From contig CAYXEK010000001.1 of the NCBI GenBank assembly GCA_964463985.1, forward strand, positions 56,475-120,474: a stretch of 64,000 nt of DNA. The letters are read 5' to 3'. The notes beneath the pieces were generated by a model. It was given only the letters and a program-made list of their open reading frames with translations. It was not told where the DNA came from and ran no database searches. Position 1 is the first letter of the stretch; each line of letters opens with the position of its first letter. The position numbers were made by a program, and so were the translations under genes. The stretch comes from JAXGPF01 sp964463985. GTDB lineage: Bacteria > Verrucomicrobiota > Kiritimatiellia > JAAZAB01. Shown here piece by piece: positions 15,601 to 23,778 of the stretch.

Positions 15601-17978
15601 CTGATCGCACCCCGGTCATCCATTCCGTGGCCGGATCGGCCGGCGGCGCCCTTGTCGCCAGTTCCACGGGCTTGTTGACGATTGTCTCCGTCGGGCCCTC
15701 GATGGTTCCCAACCCGGACTACTACCTGACGACATCAAACCTGCCGCCGTATATCACCCGCGACTATGGATTTGGCGGCGTGGCCGGGCAGGTGACGGTC
15801 GGGCAGGTTCCGCTGACGGTGTTGTCGTGGAACGATGGTTTGATCGAGGCGCGCGTTCCGGCGGGCACCCCCGGCGGGCAACTGCTGGTCCGGCGCGGGG
15901 ACAATGGCCGGCTTTCGCCCATGGGCGTGACTTTGACGACGTTTGAAAGCGGCGCGAACGTGCGCCATGTATATCCGGCCAGTTATCCGGCGCACCCGAT
16001 CCAGGATGCCGTGGATGCCGCTGCGGCGGGAGACCTGATTCTCGTGCATCCCGGCGTGTATGACGAAAACGTCATCCTCTGGAAACCTGTCCGGCTGCAA
16101 GGCGCCGGCGCGCCTTCAACGATCATCAATGCCAATCCGGTTCCGAGCGACCGCGTTCCCGCTTGGCATGCAAAGGTGCAGGCACTGCTCGGCACGCCGG
16201 GCGCCGATCCGTTTGCCGCCAGCGAATGTCCGGGCGTGCTGGTGCTGGGCGACGTCGCCGGACATCCTTTTGCGTCCGGCAATCAAGCGCGCATTGACGG
16301 GTTCACGATTTACGGCTCGCTGATGGGCGGCGGCATTCATGTTCCCGGCGCCATTCATGGTCTGCGCATCGGCAATAACCGGATTCAGGGCAATCAGGGC
16401 CAATTCGCCGGCGGCATAGCGCTGGGAATACCCGATGCCGGCCTGCCCGCGGATAATGACGGGATTGTTATCCATGACAACATGGTTTTGAAAAATGCCG
16501 GCATTACGGGCGGCGGCGGCATCGCCGTGTTTGCCGGCTCGGCCAATTACGTGATCACCAACAACACGGTGGTCGGCAACCTGACGCGCGGCAACGGCGC
16601 CGGCATCTGCCATGAAGGTTTGAGCACCAACGGCCTGATTGTCGGGAACCGGATCGTGGCCAATGAAGTATTTTATGGCGCCAATATTGGCGGCGCGGGC
16701 GGCGGCCTTTATCTGGCAGGGGAAGCGCCGCCTGTGGGTCTGGTCACTCCCGGCGCCGGAACAATCACCGTGCGGAACAACCTGATCCAGGGCAACCTTG
16801 CGGGTGGTCAACATGGCGGCGGCATTCGGGCAGCGCATTTCAACGGCCAGGATGTTCAGGCCCACCCGGGGCAAACCAATCTGTGGCATGCCCTGAATCT
16901 CTTCAATAACATCATCGTTAACAATGTCGCCGGCTATGCCGGCGGCGGCGTATCGCTGCAGGATGCGGCGCGGTGTTATATCATCAATAATACCATCGCC
17001 AACAATGACAGCACCGCCACTGCGGAACTGGCCTTTCCGCCGGGGGCGCTGAACTCGATACCGCAGGGCGCCGGGCTGGTGGCCCATGCGCACAGCCCGG
17101 CATTGACCAATGCCGCCGGCCAATTCCATGCCGATCCGGTCTTGGAGGATAATATTATCTGGCGTAACCGGTCGTTCTACAACGATGCATCCATGAATGG
17201 CGGCGCCGGCGGCCTGGCCACCAATCCCGCGCAGCCTTATTGGGATTTACACGTGGCCGACGGCTTGGAGTGGAAATTGCATCCGCGTTATTGCCTGTTG
17301 ACCGATGCCGCGGGGTATGAAGCTTCCAATCTAGCCGCTGCGCCGCGCTTTGCCGCCGGCTTTGTCAACCAATTACAGTCGGCCACCGTCCTGGATGAAG
17401 GAGGCAACAGCATCTCGGTGAAAATGCATCCGATCGGCTTGAGAGGCGATTATCACCTGACGGAGTTATCGCCCGCCATCGGCCGCGGCGGCGGCCGGTT
17501 GACCGGCAATTTTCCGGCGCTGGCCCTGGATTATGACGGCGAGCCGCGGCCGATGGGCGCGGCCGCCGATATTGGCGCCGACGAGTACGTGGATGCCAAC
17601 GGCAACCGCGCGCCGGATTACTGGGAAAGAGCGTTCGGGCTTGCAGTGACGGCCGTCTCGGATGCGGATGGCGACGGATTCCGCGACCTGGATGAATATT
17701 ATGCCGGAACCGATCCGCGCGATGCGGAATCGCTGCTGCGGATTACCGCCGTTGAGCGCGGGGGGGGCGGTATCAGGCTCCAATGGCAAAGTGTCTGGGG
17801 CAAGGCCTATGATATCACCCGCACCGCGGATATCGAGACCGGCGGCTATGTGCCCGTTATGGAACATTTGCCGGCTGACCAACCGTTGAACCGGGTGGAC
17901 AATCTGCCGGATTTGCCGGATCGGCTGTTTTATCGGATCGAACTGGATCAATCCGAAGACGCGGAGGTTAATCCATGA
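12663..17978 (+). CDS. Giant secreted SdrD-B / parallel beta-helix protein
   Basis: 1771-aa exported protein with signal peptide (about 1-35); ATG preceded by AAGGAG at 12650-12655. Order: several SdrD-B/carboxypeptidase-regulatory-like beta domains (about 40-900), marked by repeated DADQDGFRDPGE-like loops and a GxYxV ending; an IPT/TIG-like segment (about 990-1090); a pectate-lyase-type right-handed beta-helix (about 1100-1560) that opens with IQDAVDAAAAGDLILV and runs through many NN-rich rungs; and a C-terminus with GADEY (choice-of-anchor-Q-like) plus a DADGDGFRDLDEY calcium loop. No catalytic set is seen, so it is probably a surface scaffold or matrix protein for the oxidases encoded next. 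It overlaps the next gene by ATGA. Confidence 0.85.
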   Translation: MYANRLIRMPGPWPVLAWILGMAVSAAIPMSSAAFSLRVVDETGAAVSGFRWLVEKDTTTVTVPGAQVADSISLAIHKSYAPLVSTGHTAGAAANIAIPFAGRYLVSVLPDDGHTLSSALITNGQTGATIVVNRLPVPTAQISILVFQDHNPINNVYDNGEPGLADFKVMLADLGGPLMADAFGNPLGTTYRQDADGQYEMDADGNYIVDMMGSGVIQTDANGEARVRFLAPGKYGVTVIPPDGTAWVQTSTIEGTMVIDAWVKANEPAVFIEGWGGGFKHVAFGFVDRARLPWVTNPPPAAADNGRVRGRLVYNHFSKPPKNQGFFPGEPVPDGWIGLNGPAAAPVGLYAAPCDADSMFVITNVPPGIYQLVTWDMPLDALFGFNTFTVTNGADLDLGNVLSFRWFGALEGSVFYDADQDGFRDPGEAGIVGQAVNLRFRDGSIYQGRVTDGAGNYSFSEVFPFFKWLVAEVDFARYKATGMTAIIDDGGEVLPDNGWAMPSRNKLTPQPQVNMDTNSTDYGQPIINPNTGNNLSRTETGPVLSEAIMLFLNQINIIDWGKVDYAAGENGGISGIVHYNTTRAENDPQEAAAEPWEPGIPRVQVALYGDSDADGVIDDSDGDGRATLADVDNYPFDWQAGGARGAEDVDRNGNGIFDPGDALQITQTDSWDDSPPEGSIMTNAPVIHGQRVTPGFDGYGTWNQVRPGVFNGGYAFVSYFPGGMANQNQSEAEGLPPGTYIVEAAAPPGYLHFKSQDKNVDYGDTYTPAKTSLPLATPLCVGDPYVVPAELTLFPGTPAPLAGRTLRGPDRKQVKLADGGNPGVNFFLFTEVPKAARAVGFVNNDLSAEFDPTSPVYGEKAAPAWLPVAFEDYAGHEILRVYTDEFGGYNALLPSTITVNVPSPSGVSPSMLTLVINKPTMPDPNHPGMRIVDPFYDPNYSQTPWTFQYYPAMTTYLDTPIVPLAAFVGDRYRKLDIEAPDRTPVIHSVAGSAGGALVASSTGLLTIVSVGPSMVPNPDYYLTTSNLPPYITRDYGFGGVAGQVTVGQVPLTVLSWNDGLIEARVPAGTPGGQLLVRRGDNGRLSPMGVTLTTFESGANVRHVYPASYPAHPIQDAVDAAAAGDLILVHPGVYDENVILWKPVRLQGAGAPSTIINANPVPSDRVPAWHAKVQALLGTPGADPFAASECPGVLVLGDVAGHPFASGNQARIDGFTIYGSLMGGGIHVPGAIHGLRIGNNRIQGNQGQFAGGIALGIPDAGLPADNDGIVIHDNMVLKNAGITGGGGIAVFAGSANYVITNNTVVGNLTRGNGAGICHEGLSTNGLIVGNRIVANEVFYGANIGGAGGGLYLAGEAPPVGLVTPGAGTITVRNNLIQGNLAGGQHGGGIRAAHFNGQDVQAHPGQTNLWHALNLFNNIIVNNVAGYAGGGVSLQDAARCYIINNTIANNDSTATAELAFPPGALNSIPQGAGLVAHAHSPALTNAAGQFHADPVLEDNIIWRNRSFYNDASMNGGAGGLATNPAQPYWDLHVADGLEWKLHPRYCLLTDAAGYEASNLAAAPRFAAGFVNQLQSATVLDEGGNSISVKMHPIGLRGDYHLTELSPAIGRGGGRLTGNFPALALDYDGEPRPMGAAADIGADEYVDANGNRAPDYWERAFGLAVTAVSDADGDGFRDLDEYYAGTDPRDAESLLRITAVERGGGGIRLQWQSVWGKAYDITRTADIETGGYVPVMEHLPADQPLNRVDNLPDLPDRLFYRIELDQSEDAEVNP

Positions 17979-20497
17979 ACACAGGTATGTATATGAACAC
18001 GCGCAATGTCGTGAGTGGTATTTTAAAGTATGTCAGCCCGGTGCCTGCCGCCGGCCGCGGGGCCGGGCGACGGTTCGGACGCATGGGTCGCGCGCCTGGT
18101 CAGGCTGGCGTCGCGGCAGCTTCCGCCGCCAGGCTGGCGCTCGTGGCCGTGGCGGCCGGAATGCTGGTGACCGCGGCTGGCGCGGATGTGGTCTCGAACT
18201 GGAATGTCATTGCGGTGTCGCTGATTGCCGGCAATCAGCAGATGGCTATTACGGCATCCCGGTCGCTGGCCATGACGCATGCCGCCATGTATGACGCGGT
18301 TAATTCAATTGACCGGTCGCGCGCGGCCTACATGGTGTCGGTCACTCCCCGGCAGCCTTGTTCCATGCCGGCCGCCGCCGCCGCCGCCGCGCATGCCGTC
18401 TTGACCGCGCTCTATACCAACAACATTGCGGTGCTGGACGCCGCCCTGGCCGCCTCGCTGGCGGCGGAGCCGGATGCCATGGCCCGCGACAACGGGGTAG
18501 TGCTGGGTAATTACGTGGGCCGGCAAATGGCGGCCATGCGGGCGGATGACATGTCCGCGATGTCCACCAATATGATGCCCTATGTTCCCGGCACCAATGC
18601 CGGGGATTGGCAGCCGACTTTCCCGGACTATCAGCCGGCCATGATGCCCCACTGGGCCATGGTCATGCCGTTTGCCATGACGGGTGGCGGCCAATTCCGC
18701 CCGCCGCCGCCCCCGACACTGGCGGGCGCCGAGTATGCCGCCGCATTCGAAGAGGTTAAACAATATTCGACCAACGTGGTCTGGACCAATGCCGAGCAGC
18801 CAAAAATCGTGTGGTTTTGGATTGATATGCCCGGGACGGCAACGACTGTCGGGCGGTGGAATGAAATCGCCCGGTCGGTTGCCACCAATCTGGGGCTGGC
18901 CGATAGCGTGCGCCTGTTTGCGCAGCTCAATGTGGCTTTGGCGGACGCCGGCATCAGCGCCTGGGACGCCAAATACCATTATAACGCCTGGCGGCCCATT
19001 ACGGCCATTCGCGCGGCTGAAACCGACGGCAATCCTTTGACTGCAGCCGATTCTAACTGGGTTCCTTACGTCACCAATACGCCCCGTTTTCCCGAGTACG
19101 TGTCGGCGCACAGCCTTTTCAGCGCGGCGGCCGCCGCCGTGTTGTCAAATTTTTTCGGCACGGATGCCATGGCATTTACCGTCCGGCCTTACAACATGAT
19201 GTCCACCAACCGTATGTATACCGGGTTTGCCCAGGCGGCGCGGGAAGCCGCCGATTCCCGGCTTTGGGCCGGGATACATTTCTCGTTCGGCAACAGCAAT
19301 GGCCTGGTTGCCGGGGCGGCGGTGGGCAATTACGTGAGCAGCGCATATTTCGGCGTCCCGTCCGATTACGTGCCCGATCTGGACGGCATTGATACGGACG
19401 GCGACGGCAACGTCAGCAACGATTACGTCAACGTTCACCTGGGGGCGGGCGATGGATTTGTCAAGGGCGCCGACGGGCGCGATTTCTATTGCTTCGGCTT
19501 CTCGGACCTTAACGGCATCCGGCCGGACCAGAAAATGATGGCCGGCATGCTGGCGGCGGAATTATCCGGGCCGACCCTGCGGTTCAAAGAGGGGCAGCGC
19601 GTCTTCCTGCGCCTGAGCAACGTCGGCATGATGATGCGTCCCGACTTGTTCGATCCGCATACCCTGCACTTCCATGGCTTCCCCAATGCGGCGCCGATCT
19701 TTGACGGCGAGCCGATGGGATCCATCGCCATCAATATGGGAGGCATGCTGACGTATTATTATGAGATCGTCGAGCCCGGCACGTTTATGTACCACTGCCA
19801 TGTGGAAGCCACCGAACATATGCAAATGGGGATGCTGGGAAATGTGTCCGTGGATCCGATTCAAAACAACCTGCCCGATGGCACCGTGCTGGGCGGCGGC
19901 TTCGTCCATTCCAACGGGTACCGGTATGTATATAACGACGGCGACGGATCAACGTATTACGATGTTGATTACCTCCTGCAACTCGGCGGTTTCGACAGCC
20001 AGTTCCACGACCAGAGTATCGACGTCCAGCCGTTGTCATTTTCCATGATGAAGGATGATTATCCCTGGATCAACGGACGCGGGTATCCGGACACCGTCAA
20101 CCCGGGTTATATCGCCAATGTCAACGGCTTTGACGCCCAAAAGCTGCCGGCCTTGATTGTCGCCAAGCAAGGCCAGAAAATTCTGCTGCGGCTCTCGAGC
20201 CTGGATACCGTCAAGTATCATACCGTAACGGTGCTCGGCCTGCCCATGCTCGTCGTCGGCCGTTCCGCCCGGCTGCTGCGCGGTCCCGACCCGGATGGCG
20301 CCGGGCCGCTGCTCGGCGCCAACCTCTATTACCGGACCATGTCGGTCACTTTGGGCGGCGGCGAAGCCTGTGATGCCATCCTGGACACAGCCGGCGTGCC
20401 GGTTGGAACCTATGTGTTGTATTCCACCGACGTAGAAGACCTTTGCAACGGGGCGGAAGATTACGGCGGAATGATGACCGAGATAGTGATTCAGTGA
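17975..20497 (+). CDS. Secreted vanadium-haloperoxidase/PAP2 - multicopper-oxidase fusion
   Basis: 840-aa protein with an N-terminal signal/anchor (hydrophobic about 53-68). Residues about 70-470 are a vanadium-dependent haloperoxidase/PAP2-like domain with the whole signature: K333-x6-R340-P341, S377-A378-H379 (PSGH position) and S428-R429-x5-H435. Residues about 500-840 are two cupredoxin domains. The first has HTLHFH (562-567) and HCH (607-609) with His615 and Met620, a full type-1 copper set plus type-2/3-like histidines. The second has lost its ligands. Start is the ATG overlapping the previous stop, with GGAGG at about 17963. Haloperoxidases use H2O2 and halide; cupredoxin oxidases use O2. 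Joining them in one chain is unusual. Acid phosphatase activity is the main alternative for the N-terminal domain. Confidence 0.85.
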   Translation: MNTGMYMNTRNVVSGILKYVSPVPAAGRGAGRRFGRMGRAPGQAGVAAASAARLALVAVAAGMLVTAAGADVVSNWNVIAVSLIAGNQQMAITASRSLAMTHAAMYDAVNSIDRSRAAYMVSVTPRQPCSMPAAAAAAAHAVLTALYTNNIAVLDAALAASLAAEPDAMARDNGVVLGNYVGRQMAAMRADDMSAMSTNMMPYVPGTNAGDWQPTFPDYQPAMMPHWAMVMPFAMTGGGQFRPPPPPTLAGAEYAAAFEEVKQYSTNVVWTNAEQPKIVWFWIDMPGTATTVGRWNEIARSVATNLGLADSVRLFAQLNVALADAGISAWDAKYHYNAWRPITAIRAAETDGNPLTAADSNWVPYVTNTPRFPEYVSAHSLFSAAAAAVLSNFFGTDAMAFTVRPYNMMSTNRMYTGFAQAAREAADSRLWAGIHFSFGNSNGLVAGAAVGNYVSSAYFGVPSDYVPDLDGIDTDGDGNVSNDYVNVHLGAGDGFVKGADGRDFYCFGFSDLNGIRPDQKMMAGMLAAELSGPTLRFKEGQRVFLRLSNVGMMMRPDLFDPHTLHFHGFPNAAPIFDGEPMGSIAINMGGMLTYYYEIVEPGTFMYHCHVEATEHMQMGMLGNVSVDPIQNNLPDGTVLGGGFVHSNGYRYVYNDGDGSTYYDVDYLLQLGGFDSQFHDQSIDVQPLSFSMMKDDYPWINGRGYPDTVNPGYIANVNGFDAQKLPALIVAKQGQKILLRLSSLDTVKYHTVTVLGLPMLVVGRSARLLRGPDPDGAGPLLGANLYYRTMSVTLGGGEACDAILDTAGVPVGTYVLYSTDVEDLCNGAEDYGGMMTEIVIQ

Positions 20498-20585
20498 TTG
20501 CCCAACGCCTTGCATCCCGAACTTACCCTGTCCGGGGACGGGCGGCGGCGGGCGGCATAATCAGCCATAAGGAAGGAAAAGCGAT

Positions 20586-21869
20586 ATGCGATATTACCAA
20601 ACTGTGCATTTGGCGATCTACACGGCAGGGCTGCTGGCGCTTGCCATCAACCCGGCCTCCGCCGCGCGGCATTGGATTGACGGTCTGACAGTGGCCGATG
20701 GCGGCGTGGTTGAACTGACGGCCCGCGACGGGTATATCCTGACGCCCGACGGCGCTTCGATTTACATGTGGGGATTTGCGGCCGGATCCGGCGCCATGCA
20801 ATATCCCGGCCCGACCCTGATCATGCGTCAGGGCGCCAGCGTCCAAATCAATCTGAACAACACCTTAACGACGCCCGTGTCCATGGTTTTCCCGGGGCAG
20901 GTCGGCGTCAGCGCGTCGGGCGGAGCGCCCGGCGCCCTGACCCGGGAAGCGCCGCCGAATGGCGGCACGGTAACATACCATTTCACGGCCCACCAGCCCG
21001 GAACCTATCTTTACCAGAGCGGGACGCGCCAGGATATGCAGGTCGAGATGGGTTTGGTTGGTGCTTTGATCGTTCGGCCGGACGTGAGTACGCAGGCGTA
21101 TGACCATGCGGCTACCGTTTTCGACCAGGAATATCTGTTCTTGCTGACCGAGCTTGATCCTGATGTGCATGCGGCAATTGAAGCGGGCCGGCCGGCCCGG
21201 GCGGATATGACGGCTTTCTGGCCCGTATATTGGTTTATCAATGGACGCTGCTCGCCGGACACCATGCTGCCGGCATTTGCGCCGTGGCTGCCGCACCAGC
21301 CCTATGATTGCCAACCCACAATGCTGCCGGGCGAAAAACTGCTCATGCGGATGGTCGGCGCCGGCCGCGATGCGCATCCTTTTCATTTCCATGGGAATAA
21401 TGCCGCCATCCTGGCGCGTGACGGGCGTTTGCTGGAAAGCCAGCCGGGAGTTTCCGGGCCGGATCTGGCCGGGTCGGAATTCACGATTACCGTGGCGCCC
21501 GGGCAGACGACGGATGCGGTTTTCGAGTGGACCGGCGCCAAATTGGGCTGGGATATTTACGGGCATACCAGCACCAACGAGCCCCTGCAGCCCCATGAAT
21601 ATGCCCCCGATCACGGCAAACCATTCCCCGTTACGCTGCCGAGTGACATGGATTTGACCTACGGCGGGCATTACAGCGGCAGTCCTTTCCTGGGGGGGAT
21701 GGGCATGCTGCCGCCCGCCCACGAAGGGCTTAACCCGCACGGCGCCTTCATGTTCATGTGGCATTCGCATAACGAAAAAGAGATCGTGAACAACAATGTG
21801 TTTCCCGGAGGCATGTCAACCATGATGATGGTAATGCCGCCTATAACCAACAGCATGCCCATGCATTAA
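20586..21869 (+). CDS. Secreted multicopper-oxidase-like protein lacking the type-1 Cys
   Basis: 427-aa exported two-cupredoxin protein; signal peptide about 1-26; ATG preceded by AAGGAAGG. The C-terminal cupredoxin has HPFHFH (264-269), but its last copper motif reads WHSHNEKE (His393-Ser394-His395), with Ser where the type-1 ligand Cys is expected. The N-terminal cupredoxin keeps the fold pattern (GTYLY) but has lost its His ligands. The extreme C-terminus is very Met-rich (MSTMMMVMPP), which could bind copper. It therefore probably binds type-2/3-like copper or serves as a structural or copper-delivery partner rather than a complete oxidase. It lies 88 bp after the haloperoxidase fusion and 55 bp before another cupredoxin gene. 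Confidence 0.82.
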   Translation: MRYYQTVHLAIYTAGLLALAINPASAARHWIDGLTVADGGVVELTARDGYILTPDGASIYMWGFAAGSGAMQYPGPTLIMRQGASVQINLNNTLTTPVSMVFPGQVGVSASGGAPGALTREAPPNGGTVTYHFTAHQPGTYLYQSGTRQDMQVEMGLVGALIVRPDVSTQAYDHAATVFDQEYLFLLTELDPDVHAAIEAGRPARADMTAFWPVYWFINGRCSPDTMLPAFAPWLPHQPYDCQPTMLPGEKLLMRMVGAGRDAHPFHFHGNNAAILARDGRLLESQPGVSGPDLAGSEFTITVAPGQTTDAVFEWTGAKLGWDIYGHTSTNEPLQPHEYAPDHGKPFPVTLPSDMDLTYGGHYSGSPFLGGMGMLPPAHEGLNPHGAFMFMWHSHNEKEIVNNNVFPGGMSTMMMVMPPITNSMPMH

Positions 21870-21924
21870 TGCGGCGCAATGCAATTTAGTGTTGCCAGGA
21901 TAATATCAGGAAGGATGGACTTTA

Positions 21925-23250
21925 ATGAAAAACATACTCAGCGGCGGATGGAGCGCAGCCCTGATGCTCGGAATGGCGGTATCCGTTGAAGGCGCGGAAT
22001 TTTTTCTGCGGGCGGCGCCTGTGACTAATGCGCTCCCCAACAACGGCGGGCGGATGGCGCAATGGGGATTTGCGCGGGATACCGGTTTTGCCAGCCGGGA
22101 TGGCGCCGTAACCGTGCCGGGCCCGGTTTTGACGGTGCCACCGGGCGATACGATATTAACCATCCATCTGGATAACGATCTGCCGGAGCCCGTTTCACTG
22201 GTGATCCCGGGCCAACCCCTGGCTGCCGGCCAGGCGCCGGTGCGCAATGGCGCCGGCCGGGTGATCGCTTATGCCCTGGAAACAGCGCCCGGCAATAACG
22301 CTCCGGTGGATTATGTATGGACTGGCATCCGGCCCGGGACGTATTTGTATCACAGCGGATCCCATCCGGCCGTCCAATGCCCCATGGGCCTTTATGGCGC
22401 GGTGATTCAGGATTATCAACTCGGGCAGGCCTATTCGAATGTGGTGTATGACCGCGCGATCTTGCTGTTTTACTCCGAAATTGAACCGCGGCTCGCCCAA
22501 GCAGTCTCCCATGACAACTTCGGCCCCGGGCGGATGGTTTCCAGCACGATGGACTACCAGGCCGGATATTATCTGTTGAACGGCGAGGACCGCACCAATG
22601 GCGTCTGGTCAACAGCGGCGGCGGATGGCGAACGGGTGCTGTTCCGCATGATCAATGCGGGATCCCGGCTCCGCATGCCCGTGCTTGCTAACGCCTATGG
22701 CCAGATTGTGGCTGAGGACGGTTTCCCTTACGCGTTCCGAAAATGGCAGTACAGCGTCATGTTACCGCCTCGCAAGACAGCCGATGTGCTGGTCGCCAAT
22801 CCGGCCTTGCCGGCGCTGACCTGGTATGACCGCCGCGCGGTGAGCAATCCGCCGAAACCGCTGGATTCCAATGTCAACGGTTTGCCGGATGTCTGGGAGG
22901 AGACCTGGTTTGGTGGTTATACCAATGGCGTGCCGGATGCCGATCCGGACGGCGACGGATTTTCCAACCTGCAGGAATATGTGGCGGACACCAAACCGCT
23001 GGATGGTCAGTCGTATGTGCACATAGCCGGCATTGCCGTGAATGGCGGGGGACAACAGGTGCGGGTGGGCGCCACCTCGTCCGGGCGCAGCTACCGCTTG
23101 TTTTCACGCAATCAACTCCTGCCGGGCGGCGGATCATGGGAACCCGTGACCGGGCTTGAACCTGGCGCCGACAATGTGACGACCTTAACGGATACCAACA
23201 CTCCGCCCGGCCGGTTGCGGGTCTACAAAGTTGAAGTTGATTTGCCATGA
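21925..23250 (+). CDS. Secreted cupredoxin protein with TSP3-like C-terminus
   Basis: 441-aa exported protein; signal peptide about 1-23. Residues about 25-290 form two multicopper-oxidase-type cupredoxin domains. The first keeps a partial motif, GTYLYHSGSH plus a later Cys-Pro-Met, but has VSLVIPG where HxHG is expected; the second shows no HxxHxH or HCH. Residues about 310-360 carry a calcium-loop segment (DSNVNGLPD, DADPDGDGFSNLQEY) of thrombospondin-3 type, followed by a small beta domain. A complete three-copper centre is not possible in this chain alone, but its His pair is the type missing from the neighbours. ATG at 21925 follows AGGAAGG. Its stop overlaps the next start. Confidence 0.8.
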   Translation: MKNILSGGWSAALMLGMAVSVEGAEFFLRAAPVTNALPNNGGRMAQWGFARDTGFASRDGAVTVPGPVLTVPPGDTILTIHLDNDLPEPVSLVIPGQPLAAGQAPVRNGAGRVIAYALETAPGNNAPVDYVWTGIRPGTYLYHSGSHPAVQCPMGLYGAVIQDYQLGQAYSNVVYDRAILLFYSEIEPRLAQAVSHDNFGPGRMVSSTMDYQAGYYLLNGEDRTNGVWSTAAADGERVLFRMINAGSRLRMPVLANAYGQIVAEDGFPYAFRKWQYSVMLPPRKTADVLVANPALPALTWYDRRAVSNPPKPLDSNVNGLPDVWEETWFGGYTNGVPDADPDGDGFSNLQEYVADTKPLDGQSYVHIAGIAVNGGGQQVRVGATSSGRSYRLFSRNQLLPGGGSWEPVTGLEPGADNVTTLTDTNTPPGRLRVYKVEVDLP

Positions 23251-23756
23251 TGCAAATGGATATTAACTATAATCTCCGTCCAATTTGCCGGGCGGCGGCT
23301 TTGATGCTTGCACTGACGGCTGGATGCGTGGCGCCGCTGCCACCCGCCTGCCCGCTGCCGCCGGATGCGGCGGCCAACGACGCTCCGCCCGCCACCGGCT
23401 TGTCAAGCGCGCCGGCGTCCGGTTTGGCGGAACGCTGGGGCATTCGTGTTGAAAGCCTGCGGCTGTCGGCGCAGGGGCATATCTTGGATTTCCGTTACCG
23501 GGTGCTTGATCCCGATAAAGCGGCGGCGTTGACCGATCGTGCGCAGGTGGCATATTTGATTAACGAGGCCACGGGTGAACGGCATAAGGTGCCGAAGATG
23601 CCCAAGATGGGAACCCTTCGTTCGACGGCTGTTCGGCCGGAAGCGGACCGGATTTATGTCATTCTGTTTGCCAACCCGGGCGCCCGCATCCAGTCCGGCA
23701 ATCTTGTGGCAGTGACAATCGGCGCATTCAAGGCCGAACATCTGGTCGTGGAATGA
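23247..23756 (+). CDS. Putative lipoprotein of unknown function, end of oxidase block
   Basis: 169-aa protein beginning at the ATG that overlaps the previous stop. A hydrophobic N-terminal segment ends in LTAGC, a plausible but not canonical lipobox, followed by a Pro/Ala-rich linker. The rest is one compact domain beginning ALRL/SLRL-like (RVESLRLSAQGHILDFRYRV) and ending in a beta-rich segment (VAVTIGAFKAEHLVVE). I know similar proteins only as uncharacterised neighbours of copper oxidases and cytochromes; that memory is not verified here. The position as last gene before a convergent radical SAM gene makes it part of the oxidase operon. No catalytic residues recognised. Confidence 0.75.
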   Translation: MMQMDINYNLRPICRAAALMLALTAGCVAPLPPACPLPPDAAANDAPPATGLSSAPASGLAERWGIRVESLRLSAQGHILDFRYRVLDPDKAAALTDRAQVAYLINEATGERHKVPKMPKMGTLRSTAVRPEADRIYVILFANPGARIQSGNLVAVTIGAFKAEHLVVE

Positions 23757-23778
23757 TTTCAGCGCGGCCTGGCGGCGG

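Noticed and set aside
12663..17978. Polysaccharide lyase because of the beta-helix
   Set aside because: The pectate-lyase-like fold is present but no lyase catalytic residues could be recognised; many scaffold proteins share this fold.
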